Assembly: GCF_905220365.1 (NCBI RefSeq)
Contig: NC_061146.1
Location: 5,025,538 to 5,089,537, forward strand
DNA from: Vanessa cardui
Lineage: Eukaryota; Arthropoda; Insecta; Lepidoptera; Nymphalidae
Length of the DNA stretch: 64,000 bases
Direction of reading: 5' to 3'
The position numbers and the translations under genes are program-made. How positions within the stretch are numbered: position 1 is the stretch's first letter; each line of letters begins with the position of its first letter. Shown piece after piece: positions 38,301-51,406 of the stretch. The notes beneath the pieces are model-generated. The model did not search any database. It was given only the letters and a program-made list of their open reading frames with translations, and had not been told where the DNA came from.

Positions 38301-41300
38301 GGTGACATATGATTGGTCGCTCTTACAATAAGCTTTCGACAATTGACAATTTGACGCGGGACAGATTGTAATCTAACAGTTTTACTTCGACAGATTACAC
38401 TATATCGAAAAATAATACGTTAAATTGCAACCATATTCCACGGTTCACAATATTTCGACAGTTTACAATCTGACTCGTCAGATTAAACAGAGTAAACTAT
38501 CGAATTTTGTAATCTTACGGTGACATACATATATGAATTTTCATTTCTTATTTCGTCAAGTTCTATATTATGTGTAATTATAAATACATATATACAAATT
38601 TGTTTCAGAATTTAACATGTTTCGACTGTGGATGTCCCGGCCCGAACCTCTGGATTTGCCTGCAACCTGATTGCCATCACATCGGATGCTCTGAAGTCAA
38701 AAATGATCACAGCACCTTGCACCAAAAGGTAAAAATATTTCAAATATTCATATTATAATTGAAAAAGTAGCAGTATCTGTCCGTTAGTATTTCACGGCCT
38801 AAATACCGAAAGGATTTTGATGAAATTTGAACTCCAAGGACGAAGGCTGCTTTTTACGTCTAACACCTGTTGAGTAACCCCTAAAATACGAATCAACATA
38901 CCAACCACAGATAACCAATAAGAGTTTATATTCACTTGTGTTAAATGACGGACATGTGTGTTGCCAATTAAAAAATATCTCTTCTTAAATAGTTTTTTTT
39001 TTTTTAAATAATTGAGATACAAATCGATGCCAAGACTCCAGAGTGATAGCTGGATTAAGGTCAATTTCCTTTTATAAGAGGAACCAGTGCCAAGCCTGTT
39101 TGTAGATATCTTACATTCATTGTTTCAATAATCATATGAAACTAAGCTCATCAACTTTGATCTAAATCATATTTTGATATAAATGTAATAAACTGTAAGG
39201 TATAATAAATAAAGGATTAACGAGATAATTATCATTTAAAAATAAATAATTTTCATTGTTTCTTTTTTTAAATATCAGATATAATCATTCAAATGTATTG
39301 TTTTTATTATCTTGTTTTATTAACGACTAGTTTCTGTGCGCGGGGTGGGGGCGTCTAAGCAGGGTTAGGTTTGCTTAGGCTGCCTTTGTCTCTACCCGTG
39401 GCGATATGCGAAATTTCACGAAGATCGTTTAGGTAGTGTGACGTGGTAATGAGTCAGGGTACCAAAGTAACTAAAAATAAAATGAACACGTAAATAAAGT
39501 GCAATATAGTTTAGAGTTCAAAGGGCATAACCGAGTTACAAGAACATAAATGCCTTTGTTAAACTTTATCAAATGATTATGCACAAAGCGAATACTGTAA
39601 TCCTCAAAGGACACTTATATTCTATATTTAGAAAAGAAATAAACTATCAATTGAATGATGAATGGCGGCTTTGTTAGTCGTGTTTGTCTCGTATTTAATA
39701 AGTATAAAAAAAACTTATTAAAAATATGTTTTTTTTTTGCTGCTATTACTCGTAACTCATCTCACGCACACTATGACGTCTTAAGCACGAGCAACACTCA
39801 TACTAATGCAAGCTGATATTAATTTAACGTGGACATGCGAAATTATTAGTAAATAGATCTAGACATATTTAAGATGAATAAGACTTCCACAATGACGATG
39901 ATATGAATTTATTCTGAAGACGGTTTTAGCACTGACCAGTTAATCAATTAGTTAAAACTCGCCGATAGATGGCGCCTTTTCACGTAAACTTGTATACCAT
40001 CAAATCGATCGCCATAATAATGGATATGTTATTTATATATGGCATTATAAGTCTCATCCTACTGTATAAATTAAACTTTTAATTAAAAGCCTAGCCACTT
40101 TTCCAAATGGCGTCGTTCAACCAGTAACCTGACCAGCTAATTCATTTTCCGTTCATAGGGTCACACCAAATTTTATGGTTCTTACTTTACTGGTTACGCT
40201 CAATCCATCAGGATATACTATTTGATACGTAGACACAAAACCACCATCAGCAATTTTAGTGCATCGGTAGGTAGTTTTGCCATAAGGAAAAAACTTTGAC
40301 CCTTCATTTTAAAATCCCAGAAGGATTTTAAGATTTTTTACCTACTTCTTTCCTTTCATTTAAGAGGCAGAACTGAACTGAACAAAAAGTTTTTAAACCA
40401 ACCAATGCTTTGTGTAAAGACATGTATACAATTTAATGTAGAATTAAAACCAATTAAAAGTGGAAAGGAAATTTCTTAGTAAGAATTTCGACGTAAATGA
40501 ATTGGCAAATCATCGCGAATGTCTCAACTTGTCCAAATCTGTTCCGAAACGTTACGACAGCATCCTATCAGATTTTGATTTTGATGTTAATTATTGTATT
40601 GCATATTTTCGTTTCAAAACTTGAAAGGAACTCTTACTGAAAGCGTGATAAATCTCAAGACACTGGCATTTCGTTATTGTTTTATTTATTACATAACTTT
40701 CCATTTGATACTCAGAAGAAACTATATTTCTGATTCAATTATCAAATTATCTTTATCGACCCACCCCAACATCGCACGGTTGCAATGCTAATCCTGCAGA
40801 ATGTCTTACAATGTTCACCGTATTTCAGTTATTCTCTACAATATTGTGCATGTATTATAAATATAAACCTTGCTCTTGAATCAATATATCTATAAAAAAC
40901 AACCGCTTCAAAATCCGTTGCGTAATTTTAAAGATCTAAACATACATAGGGACAGACAGCGGTAAGCGACTTTGTTTTATACTATGTAATCATTGTATAC
41001 CTAAATCTTCTAGAATCAGTCTTTCTAGCTGTGAAAATAAATTGATATTTTGGATATATTATTTCGGATATTAAAGCAAATATTAAATACGTTCACAGAA
41101 ACTTGCGACGGGAATTTTATTTATAATATATAGATTATTTTAATAACAGGAAATTTAAATCAATCATCTGTTAATAAGGCGTTCAAAGTAGGAAGTATTA
41201 TTTATATTTTATTTATTAATTAGATTACATTCGAATAGCTTAATTAAACACGTGCTGTTTAATCTAATCGTTCATTAAATGCGCTTATCGATTGCATTCA

Positions 41301-44300
41301 ATTGTCAGAATATATACGAAGGTCTCATCATTATCTGGAACTGATTTAATAATAATACAAGGCTACCAACAATGCGGAAAATAATGCATGTTTAAATTTG
41401 TATTTGGAATTAAAAAAAAAATAAACTTGTATAACTGGTCTTATAAAAGCACTTTCGAGTCTTCATGTTACACTGTGTAATGTAATGCTACCAATTCGAA
41501 AAGTGTTTCATCCGAGAGGAACGGGCAAGAAACTCAGTGGTTACTTTTTTTTCCATCGTTTTAATTACAGAGTATGTGAGAAAGTACAATGAAACTCTTG
41601 AATATACTGAATAGTAATCAATAAACACTGTTTAGGGAACTGATTTAGTAATAATAAAAGGCTACCAACAATGCGGAAACTAATGCATGTTTAAATTTGT
41701 ATTTGGAATTAAAAAAAAAAAAAATTGTATAACTGGTCTTATAAAAGCACTTTCGGGCTTTCATGTTACACTGTGTAATGTAATGCTACCAATTCAAAAA
41801 GTGTTTCTTCCGAGAGGAACGGGCAAGAAACTCAGTGGTTACTTTTTTTTCCATCGTTTTAATTACAGAGTATGTGAGAAATTACAATGAAACTCTTGAA
41901 TAGACTGAATAGAAATCAATAAACACTGTTTAGAGATGTATCGAAATGTATTTTCAAAAATGATTCAATTGTCTTTCACTAATATTTAATGTCTCTCGGT
42001 GCCAGGCTTGCCTTTATGCTAGGCTCTATTATCTATGGCTCCAGGCTAGTTTCACATAAGAATATGTTTGTAGCGATAATAGTAAACGCTTCGACTCGAT
42101 TCGAATGCATTTGCACTAATGATAGAATAACTATAACATACATTAATTCTAAGGTACGCTAAAATAATAAATCCCTTTAGAGAGATAGTATAATAAAAAA
42201 TACAAAGAGCTGCTCATGGGTTATGACGATTTTAATTTAATAAAAATGATTAGTTATTTATGAAAATACAATTTTTTTTGTCATTTAAAAAAAAATAATA
42301 AAATATACTACTAGTATTTAATATAAGCTTAATATTTAATTACAGAACTTCTCATCCCATTGTGTTCATATGAACATATCGACAGAACGAATATGGTGCT
42401 ACTTGTGCGAAAAAGAGGTACACATCAGAGCCGCGCTTGCGCAGGCAAAAGTAAGTAACGCTTCAATGAATTCTGAGTTATTTATTAATGACATCCATCA
42501 TCCTCCTGCCCTTTTCCCAATTTTATTTGGGGTCGGCGCAGCATGTCTTTAGGAGCAGAGATGGCCCAGTGGTTAGAACGCGTGCATCTTAACCGATGAT
42601 TGTGGGTTCAAACCCAGGCAAGTACCGCTGATTCATGTGCTTAATTTGTCTTTATAATTCATCTCGTGCTCAGCGGTGAAGGAAAACATCGTGAGGAAAC
42701 CTGCATGTGACAAATTTCATAGAAATTCTGCCACATGTGTATTCCACCAACCCGCATTGGAACAGCGTGGTGGAATATGTTCCAAACCTTCTCCTTAAAG
42801 GGAGAGGAGGCCTTTAGCCCAGCAGTGGGAATTTACAGGCTGTTGTTGTTGTTGCAGCATGTCTTCTCCTTCCATACTTCTCTGTCAGACGTCATCTCAC
42901 AAGTAACATTCTATCTAACCATATCCTCTTTCACACAGTCCATCCATCGTTTTCTTGGTGGTCCTCTACCTCTATATCCATCCACATCCATGCTCAAGGC
43001 CTTCCTCACAATATGTTCCTCATTCCTCCGCATTACATGCCCATACCATGATAGCAGCCTTCCACATAACTTCTCTTAACTTAATTATTAATGACATATA
43101 AAACATATATTAACATATGTTCTGTAAATTATTTACTTTCATTTATCCTGTATCGATGTTACATATTTTATCTATTTTAGATATGAATATCTTATCACTG
43201 TCATCAGTGAAAACTTTTAATTGGCTTTACTATTTTATCTGTCTGACTACCTTCTGTTGCTAATTTGAAGATTTCCTTGTTAGATAAAGTAAGATTCTTT
43301 ATTGAATATCCACAGATAAACCTGGGCATAGGTTTGTCTTAGTTAACTTACCCGTTTTTAAAATTCAGAGTTTGAAAAAATGTAACGGTTTTATTTTTTA
43401 ATGGTATATGCCAAGTAACTACATATAATTGCCTATACCATTCCAAAACTAATATACAAAATATTTATTTAACTCTTTATTGCACCAAATATACATAAAG
43501 ACAAAAAAATATATTTTCTTTCAAACAAAATTGGCCAAGCAAAAGGTGGTCTTATGGCTTATAAGCCATTTCTTCCAGACAACCTTTGGGTTAGAAGAAT
43601 AAAATAAAAATATCATATTTGTCTTCTGTGAATTATATTACATGCATTTCTAAATATAATATGAATACAGACAGATAAGTGTGGGTCTTTTAAGTTTCTT
43701 ATATTTTCATTGTATGTATATTTTCAACCATTAAAACATAGAAATCTACATCTTCTGACGTCAATATTAAATAAGTAAATAATATATTTTCAGGTGAGTC
43801 CAGATTCAACGACAGTGGAGGACATGTCGGTGACCACACGGCCCGGCTTGGTCGGGATCAGTGTCAACTCGGACGAGGATCTCGACCCGGACGATATGGA
43901 GTACGACGAAGAACAGCGGCCGAAAGGTACCACTACGGTCCCATACTGGGAACTCATTTAATATTTTGACGACCTCCGTGGTCCAGTGGTGTGTACACCG
44001 GTTTTCAAGGTTACACCACTCCGAGGGCCCGGGTTCGATTCCCGCCCGAGTCGATATAGATTATCATTAGTTTTCTATGTTGTTTTTGGTCTGGATGTTT
44101 GTGGTGCCGTCGTTACTTCTGATTTTCCATAACACAAGTACTTTAGCTACTTACATTGGGTTAAGAGTAATGTATGTGATGTTGTCTCATACTTAAATTT
44201 TTTTTTAATATTTAATACACTTTTCTTTGATCACTGATATTTGTTGTAATGATTAATGTTGCTTATTGTAATCAATAGGCTATTTGACTGGTTTTTAAAA

Positions 44301-46054
44301 TCCATTTTATATTATTAAGTAGAAGTTAAGGAACCCAGAAAAAGTTGATATTTTTATTTCTAGTACATATTTGCCGAAAAATTTCATATTAAAAATTTCA
44401 TTTTTAAATAGCGCGCAAAAACGCTACTTCGACAATATGGTGCTGCAATGAGGTCGGTGATGTCACTTTCCTGTATTTAAATCTGTGGAACATACAGAAG
44501 AAAAGCAAGGTTTACAAGAAAGTGACTTCATCATAAGCCCGGCCAATCAGGAGCGTTTTGTGTACGTGACACAAAACGTTTGAAAAAATGCATTTTTATT
44601 TATGGATTTTTGAATAAATTAAGTATTATTTTCAACTTTCGTTAGTAAGTAACCATTTTTAAACTCATAATATACACTGATTACAATAATTCACAATTTA
44701 TTTTTCGCATTGTCAAATAGCCTATTGGAGAAGAGGAAATATAATATCATTTGTCCCACTATAACCGGTTCTGAAAGAAAATACCCTGACCTGAGAAGAT
44801 CCGGCGAAAGTCAGCGGGACTTTTTAATTTTTTTATCAATTATATTATACACATATATTGAATATAAATAGACCACTTTACTTTCTTAATTATCCTTCAC
44901 ACCTGAACAACAATACGAAGTACCGCTGCTTGGAAGACTATCTGATGAGTTGATGGTATTTGCAAAGACTTACCACCACCAACACCAAGTAAAGATTGCT
45001 TACCTACTTATTTTCCGGTTGTTTTTTCAAGATGTTTTAAGTTGTGTTTAAAATATATTTATATGTGAAAAGCCAGGTTTGAATATGATATCTTCGGTTG
45101 AGATTTATGCTTTGCATTCACTGAAACATAATTCCATCGAGTCCATATATTAACTATAATATATATTAAGTATGTTACCAGATACTTTTACGCGCGTAAG
45201 TTTAGTTATGTATATTTAACATAATTATTGTGGCCCAATCTGACCTTTCTGCTACATGCATTGTCACCCGCGGTAATCTTTATTGTGACCCCGTGGAGTA
45301 TTTCATAATGCAATAGGCTATTTGACAATGCAAAAAATTAATTGTGAATTATTGTAATCAGTGTATATTATGAGTTTAAAATGGTTATTTACTAACGAAA
45401 GTTGAAAATAATACTTAATTTATTCAAAAATCAATAAATAAAAATTCATTTTTTCAAAAGTTTGTCATGTGACACAAAACGCTCCTGATTGGTCGGGCTT
45501 ACGATAAAGTAACTTTCTTGTGAACTTGGCTTTTCTACTATATGTACCACAGATTAAAATACAGGAAAGTGACGTCACCGACCCCATTTCAGCGCCATAT
45601 TGTCCAAGTAGCGTTTTAGTGCGCTATTTAAATATGAAATTTTTAATATGATATTTTTCGGCAAATATGTACTAGAAATAAAAAACACAACTTTTACTGG
45701 GCTCCTTAACTTCTACTAAATAATATAAAACGGATTTAAAAAAACAGTCAAATAGCCTATACTAGCTGTAAATATGTGTATATAGTAGCTATTCAATAAA
45801 CGAGCTATAGGGTATGGCCTGGTATGGTATTATCCAGTGAAGCAGCATGTGTTTACTGTATGTGTGTGTGTGTGTGTGGTACAGTGGTAAGGGATATTAT
45901 CCAGTGAAGGAGCATGTGTTTACTGTATGTGTGTGTGTGTGTGTGTGTGTGTGGTACAGTGGTAAGGGATATTATCCAGTGAAGGAGCATGTGTTTACTG
46001 TGTGTGTGTGTGTGGTACAGTGGTAAGGGATATTATCCAGTGAAGGAGCATGTG

Positions 46055-46106
<52 letters not shown>

Positions 46107-49100
46107 TACAGTGGTAAGGGATATTATCCAGTGAAGGAGCATGTGTTTACTGTATGTGTGTGTGTGTGTGTGTGGTACAGTGGTAAGGGATATTATCCAG
46201 TGAAGGAACATGTGTTTACTGTATGTGTGTGTGTGTGTGTGTGTGTGGTATAGTGGTAAGCGATATTATCCAGTGAATCAACATGTGTTTACTGTGTGTG
46301 TGTGTGCGCAGGGCTGGTGGGTCTCCAGAACATGGGCAACACGTGCTACATGAACGCGGCTCTGCAGGCGCTTAGCAACACGCAGCCGCTCACGTCATAC
46401 TTCCTGGAGTGCGCCGCCGCCGTGGCCGTGCTGGCTGGCGACGGCAAGCCGGGCCTCAGTCGGTGAGCAGCCCCCCTCTTTCGTATACTACACACCAGAA
46501 TGCACACACAAACGCTTGGGACGACCTTTATTATATACTTTACACCAAAAAGCACACACAAACGCTTGGGACGACCTTTATTATATACTTCACACCAGAA
46601 AGCACACACAAACGCTTGGGACGACCTTTATTATATACTTCACACCAAAAAACACACACAAACGCTTAGGACGACTAGTACCTCTTGCAGAAAACCCATA
46701 AACCGATTTTATATAAAATCATTTGTAATATTTTTATACACTAATTAATATATATTTTTTTTATGTTTGTATGTTATTATTTTATTATTATTGTTAATTC
46801 TTGTCATTTTTAATTAACCTTGATTTACTGACAATTAATTATTCGTAAGTTCGTCATCTCCAACTGTATCTTTGCATGTGGTATTCACCTTAATAGATAA
46901 TGCATTTAGTTTTAAGTTGTATTAAAATTGTATACCTTTGTACATGTTGATGTATTTACTACTGGTGAATCTTAAATAAATAAATAAATATACAAAAGCT
47001 TGTACAAATAAAATTCTACAAGCAACACTTGCTGAGATGGCCCTGTGGTTAGAACGCGTGCAACTTAGCCGATGATTGGCGGGTTCAAACCCAGGCAAGC
47101 ACCGCTATATATATGTGCTTAATTGTGTTTATAATTCATCTTGTGTTCTCTGTGAAGGAAAACATCGTGAGGAAACCTGCACGGGACTAATTTACTCGAA
47201 ATTCTGCCACATGTGCATTCCAACAACCCGCATTGGAAATAATGGAAAAGGAGGCCTTATCTCAACAGTGGGAAATTTACAGACTTTACTTTACTTTAAG
47301 CAACACTTACTCAAGATATTTTACTTTGTTTGAAAAATAAAAATCATTTTATAAATTTTTTTCCCACAAAAACGCTGTCAGGTTTTTTTTGTTGACGTCA
47401 TATTGATAGAAACAACAGTTGATCATTATTTTATAAATATTGAATACATTGTGTTTTTTTTTATTTGGTGACATATTTGTAACCTTTATTTACAGAGCAT
47501 ACCAAAAATTAATTAAAGAAATGTGGAGTAGGAAAACTAGAGGCTATGTCGTACCTAATGGTATTCTCTATGGAATACGGAATGTAAGTATAATTGGGTA
47601 TATATTTATTAATAAATCAATTTAAAATTATATATTATATAATAAACAAGATGTCCATATGTGCACATTTTAATTACAGACTCACTTGTTCTGGAATATA
47701 GAAATACAAAGTATTGCTTTTAGTATAGCTGTACAAGAACTTGTTCATAGTTAAATATGTGGTTTATCATCAGGTACACCCCATGTTCCGAGGATACCAC
47801 CAACATGACACGCAGGAGTTCCTGCGATGCTTCCTCGATCAGCTGCATGAAGAATTAAAAGAACCGGTAAGAAAAAATTGTCTTAGTTAGAAACCATTGT
47901 ATACTTTGTTACTCATTAAATTTCACTACTATATGTGGTCCTGGTTTTAGAACATTGTTCTGTTTTATTAATTATTAGTCGACCATACAGACACACAGAC
48001 GAAAATTTTTAAAATATTATTTCGAACACACCATATATACACCAGCTTAACAATATCATCGCTGAGGCTGTGCTCAACCTGATCCGTGACGGGGCAGGGT
48101 CCGCTGTTCCATAATGTATAGTTTTAAATTCGATTAAGTTAAAATAAATTGTTTAAACGATATAAGAAATATACATGGTTATGATTAATTAGATATACGT
48201 ACAATTAAATCTTAAATAATTGTAATTACTTACCGATTAGAAACACAAACCACAAACATATGTAAACAATAAAAAAAATAAAAGAAATATATATATATAT
48301 ATATTTATCCCGCAAACAATTGGCCGTCCACTGAAGGCGAAAATGCATTTAAACTGGCGTCCACCTGCTTTTGGCGTCCGTATACCGGACGCCACTTTTT
48401 TAGCCGGTGGCATTGAGGTCCTATTCATCCTAGCTAGCCGTAGTACAAAAATCGACGGAAGGTAAAAATCGCTCTAAATAGTTGCAATAAAATATTGAAA
48501 AGTTCCCGAAGAAATCACCGCGCAGGTGAGGCGCTGCCGCAGCGCGTATATCGCACACTGTATATCGAGGGGAATTACTAACTACGGATTCGCGTATTTG
48601 GCGTCCAAAATTGCGACGTTGCCGTCTCGCTCATTACTTACGCGTTACATGATACCTATTCGGTGCTTGATTATTGTTTGTTTTACATCAGTCATTTAAT
48701 GTTTATTAAATATATTAATAATGAATATATGAATTAATTAATATAATTAATATTTATTTTAATTATTCATAATAATAATATAAAGTATGTATGTCTGTCT
48801 GTTATCTTTACACGCTTAATCTGCTGAACCGATTTAGATGAAATTTAGTATGGGGACATTGTAGAGAAGAACATAGGATAATTTTGTCTCCAAAATCATA
48901 CCCTAACGAGATAAAGGAAAGTAGAAGTTTGTGCAGGGAATCTATATCCGATAAACTGGTTTAAATTAAATTTGGTATGAAGATAGGATAGTTTCCATCC
49001 ACAAAATCATCCTCTAAGGGGATAAAAGGGGGTGAAAGTTTGTACAACATCTATATCAATCGTGAGTGAAAGAAGAAGAAGAAAGAAAGAAAGAACTGGT

Positions 49101-51351
49101 AATATTGAAAAAAAAAAATAATATTGAAAAAAAGATTGGTATCTGTACTGTTAAATCTTCTGTTATCTGTGATTGGTAGTTTTTATTATTCGGTGTAAAC
49201 AAAATGGCGTAAAGCTTAGTACTTTGTACAGGCGCCAAATAGCCATATACGGACGCCCAATAGCTGTATACGGGCGCCCAATAGCTGTATACGGACGCCC
49301 AATAGCTGTATACGGACGCCCAATAGCTGTATACGGACGCCCAATAGCTGCATACGGATGATCAATCAGAAAAAAAACAGAAATCAAAATAAAATTATTC
49401 AAGTAGGCTTTAACAAGCACTTTTGAATCGTCATTTTACAATTAAGTGAAGCTACCACAGGTTCGGAAAGTAGATTCTACCGAGAAGAACCGGCAAAAAA
49501 CTCAGTAGTTACTCTTTTTCAACATTAAAAAAATACAAAGTCATGTTAGTTAATACAATTATATAAATTAATATATTCAGCTTGGAAGTCAACAGATACC
49601 TCCACGCTTTTTTATCATCTATAAAATCTTGTTTCGAATAATATTTGCTTTTTTTTATTATAGTATTTTTTACAAACGATTTGAATTTACGAAACGGCAA
49701 AGTTAAAATTTTCTGCCGAATTTTATTATAGAATTGGATACCTTGCCCCAAGAAGGATTTTTTGACTTTGCGGATTCGGAAACTTGGTGTTATAAGCTTA
49801 TCCTTACTTCTAGTGCAGAAACAATGATGATCACTGATTTTATCAAAGTGATCAATGTTACTGTGAATATACATAATATTGTTGTAAATATACTGTGACG
49901 CAACGTGAGTATTAATACTTTTTTAAAAAAATCCCGAAGAGAGTATCTAGCTCCAAGATTATAAATAAACCAGATTGCTCTCTTTTGTAAAATAAAGACA
50001 GATTCAATACCTGCAGAGTTACCCCAAAGTAATATGACATAATACTGTGAAAAAAAACAAAAATATACTAGACGAGCGGTATCAACCTCAGTTAGTTGTC
50101 TTACTTTTCTAAACGCGTATGCTGCAGAGCTGAGTCTTCCTGTTAGGGATGATAAATGAAGACTCCACTTAAGTTTGGAATCCAATTCTATTCCTGAGAA
50201 CACCGTAGTATCTAAAGATATCTTATAATTATGCTTTCTAACATTGGGTAGGGTAAAAACTACACATTTTGTTTTTTGAGCATTCAAAACTAAATTATTT
50301 ACTGTAAACCAATTGTGTATCTGTGATAATGCACCGTTCACGTCGTCATAGTCAGTTTTTTTTGTCAACCCTAAAAATCAGTGAAGTATCGTCAGCAAAC
50401 AACACTATATCACAAATACCTTTAACATAAAAAGGAAGATCATTTATACATACCAGAAATAGGAAAGGACCCAAAATTGAACCTTGTACAATAGCCGAGC
50501 CATCGTGATCTTGAGGCATACAGTACTATTTTAGGTGGTACTATATGGCTGCATGCTACCAACTATAAAATGAAAGCACTGTTCCCAGTAATTTCATTTT
50601 ATTATAAAAACTATTATTTTATTATCGTAAATATGAAATTTGGTAGGTAGATGTTTATGACATATAGGAAAAATAAAACACAGGAGATAACAAATGCTAC
50701 AACAAAGTAATATGATAGAAAAATCATAATTACTCCGATGACGTTTTATGCGCAGAGCCACTTGTGCTAAGAGTGAAAATGAGAGACACGATCATATTTG
50801 CGCAAACCAAATATGAATCTAATATAAAAAAAATTGAACTTAAGTTTTTCGCTGATCCTCCGTGAGATCACTGGATAACAGTCGTCGGCGTAATCATGGA
50901 TAGGTAGCAAAAGATTCGTATTTACACATTATAACATATCGGGCATCCGTATATGTATAAGCCTTACGAATATTGGAACAAAATAAACGTTGAACTGTTT
51001 GTACAGAACAGCGATAGGAAAAGAAAGAGACAACAAACCTAAAGCTGGCAACGTCGCACTTCCAAATACAGTCCATCCTGTGAGGCCGCTAAATAATCGA
51101 TGCCATAGGTAAATTATGATCAATATATCTAGGATGCCTTAAATGTATCATCATGGTTAGGGGTTCAAAAGTGTTTGGGCATGACTGAAAGACGAATATC
51201 GTGGAATTTTTTTTTATCGGAAAACAACGTATCCCAAGGACCTGGAAATCAAAAAATTAAGCAGTATTCATTAAGACATGTTAAGTAAAGTAAGGGGAAC
51301 TTGTGGACGTCGTAATGATGCACCACGTGCATGACGCCAAAAAGGTTGTAA

Positions 51352-51406
<55 letters not shown>

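Larger units (their letters stand above)
35353..38608 (+). other. Usp20-33: Usp20-33 intron 1 with one Repeat-C copy and MITE-1-related debris
   Basis: 3256 bp, AT-rich. Apart from the two repeats listed separately, 38045-38215 shares short motifs with 28410-28495 (CTTCCAAAATTCC, then a CGTCAATTTGCTGCCAAAAT-like stretch), suggesting an additional low-copy repeat. No regulatory element was recognised. Confidence 0.6.
38729..42345 (+). other. Usp20-33: Usp20-33 intron 2 with a tandem LINE-tail duplication
   Basis: 3617 bp. It contains decayed dispersed-repeat tails at 38765-38865 and 40880-40985 and the 299 bp tandem duplication at 41339-41935. A GC-richer patch at 39340-39410 (GCGCGGGGTGGGGGCGTC) matches nothing I know. 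No exon is visible. Confidence 0.6.

Noticed and set aside
43970..44055. Possible tRNA gene
   Set aside because: Boxes A and B are present, but the cloverleaf is not closed and the same sequence continues into a shared body and tail, so it is the head of SINE-B. The same reasoning applies to all SINE-A heads.
46050..46253. Plus-strand ORF with a long Cys-Val run
   Set aside because: It is translation of the (TG)n minisatellite in intron 4.
49231..49358. CRISPR or coding repeat (IAVYGRP-like frame)
   Set aside because: It is a plain 21 bp tandem repeat with no spacers. The open frames exist only because the period is a multiple of three.
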